A stretch of 7,966 nucleotides of DNA from contig DMKG01000189.1 in NCBI GenBank assembly GCA_003454415.1, positions 1 through 7,966 of the forward strand, in the 5' to 3' direction. Both the position numbers and the translations under genes were made by a program. Every line of letters starts with the position of its first letter. Position 1 is the stretch's first letter. Below the pieces are notes generated by a model. It was not told the origin of the DNA, did no database searches, and saw nothing but the letters and a program-made list of their open reading frames with translations. Below are positions 7,561 through 7,966 of the stretch, piece by piece. This DNA is from Alphaproteobacteria bacterium (GTDB lineage: Bacteria > Pseudomonadota > Alphaproteobacteria > UBA11222).

Positions 7561-7592
7561 TAGCGCAAGGACGGCTTTGCGCCAGTGCGCTA
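7561..7592. repeat. Inverted repeat abutting the uvrB -10 sequence
   Basis: TAGCGCA (7561-7567) and TGCGCTA (7586-7592) are perfect seven-base inverted arms around an 18-base spacer. A competing hairpin, GCGCAA (7563-7568) with TTGCGC (7577-7582) and an eight-base loop, uses part of the same left arm. The element fills the gap between the CoA-transferase stop codon and the TATAAT before uvrB. It could be an operator, a terminator without a T-run for the upstream gene, or chance. Confidence 0.35.
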
Positions 7593-7966
7593 CATGATCG
7601 CGCCCTCCGCGCGCAGCGCCGCGATGTCGGCGTCCGTGCAGCCCGCCTCGCGCAGGATTTCCTCGGTATGTTCACCCACGCCGGGCGCTGGTTTAGGCGC
7701 AACCTTCTGCATGCCCTCCATCCCGATGGGGGAGCTTACGGTCTTGATCCTGCGCCCATCCGGCAGGTCGAGATCAGCCAGCATCTGATTGGCCAGAACC
7801 TGGCTATCGGTGATCACGTCTTCTATCCGGTTCACGGGGCTGACGGTGATCCGGTTAGCGAGCAGGATTTCCCGCCACTCCTCCCAATCCCTGCTGGCGA
7901 AGGTGTCCCCCAGGATCCGCAGCAGTTCCTTCATGTTTTCACCGCGCGCCGCAGCGGTGGCGAAAC
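7590..7966 (-). CDS. Class III CoA-transferase (CaiB/BaiF family), C-terminal part
   Basis: Enzymes of this family move coenzyme A between carboxylic acids (for example carnitine, formyl/oxalyl, succinyl or 2-methylacyl racemase-like members) in the cytoplasm. About 125 C-terminal residues are visible of a family length near 380-400. The frame stays open to base 7966 (reading FATAAARGEN before the internal Met at 7934), so that Met is not the start. Family features are the DPRFAT-AAR-like lead-in, a helix with DWEEWREIL, then ANRITVSPVNRIEDVITDSQVLANQML (the usual P-V-N/x-x-E-V-x-x-D-x-Q segment), an SSPIGM strand, and the closing PAPGVGEHTEEIL...AALRAEGAI. The catalytic Asp lies in the missing N-terminal half, so the substrate cannot be told. 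The gene precedes uvrB by about 40 bases on the same strand and they may share a transcript, without any functional link that can be seen. Confidence 0.9.
   Translation of the reverse strand, partial: FATAAARGENMKELLRILGDTFASRDWEEWREILLANRITVSPVNRIEDVITDSQVLANQMLADLDLPDGRRIKTVSSPIGMEGMQKVAPKPAPGVGEHTEEILREAGCTDADIAALRAEGAIM

Noticed and set aside
6719..7597. Open frame (292 codons) on the plus strand across the 5' half of uvrB
   Set aside because: Antisense to the Walker A and beta-hairpin coding region, with no recognisable protein features.

Overview
The window is GC-rich, tightly packed bacterial chromosome, most likely from an alphaproteobacterium. This rests on overall gene content and codon style only, since no rRNA or other phylogenetic marker is present. 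It holds six protein genes, two of them cut by the window edges, and one apparent gene remnant. There are no tRNA or rRNA genes, CRISPR arrays, insertion sequences or prophage genes, and no gene-free stretch longer than 300 bases.

The left part reads rightwards. It starts with the 3' portion of asd (aspartate-semialdehyde dehydrogenase, lysine/threonine/methionine biosynthesis). A luciferase-like flavin or F420 oxidoreductase follows. Next comes a two-gene membrane unit: a YqhA/UPF0114 small membrane protein whose stop codon overlaps a TTG start for a P2-type cation-pumping ATPase. The ATPase keeps all the catalytic motifs of Ca2+ pumps. Its membrane residues fit one ion site of the PMR1/SPCA type rather than the two sites of SERCA.

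The right part reads leftwards. The C-terminal end of a class III (CaiB/BaiF) CoA-transferase is followed after about 40 bases by uvrB, the damage-recognition helicase subunit of nucleotide excision repair. In the roughly 190 bases between the converging uvrB and ATPase genes lies what looks like the first ~37 codons of a Na+/Ca2+ antiporter (CaCA family). It is on the uvrB strand and is cut off close to the end of the ATPase gene.

The most interesting region is therefore 1.8-5.3 kb: a translationally coupled YqhA-ATPase pair next to the stump of a different kind of calcium transporter. One reading is that the pump unit arrived at, or remodelled, a locus that once carried an antiporter. The remaining genes look like ordinary housekeeping or metabolic genes.
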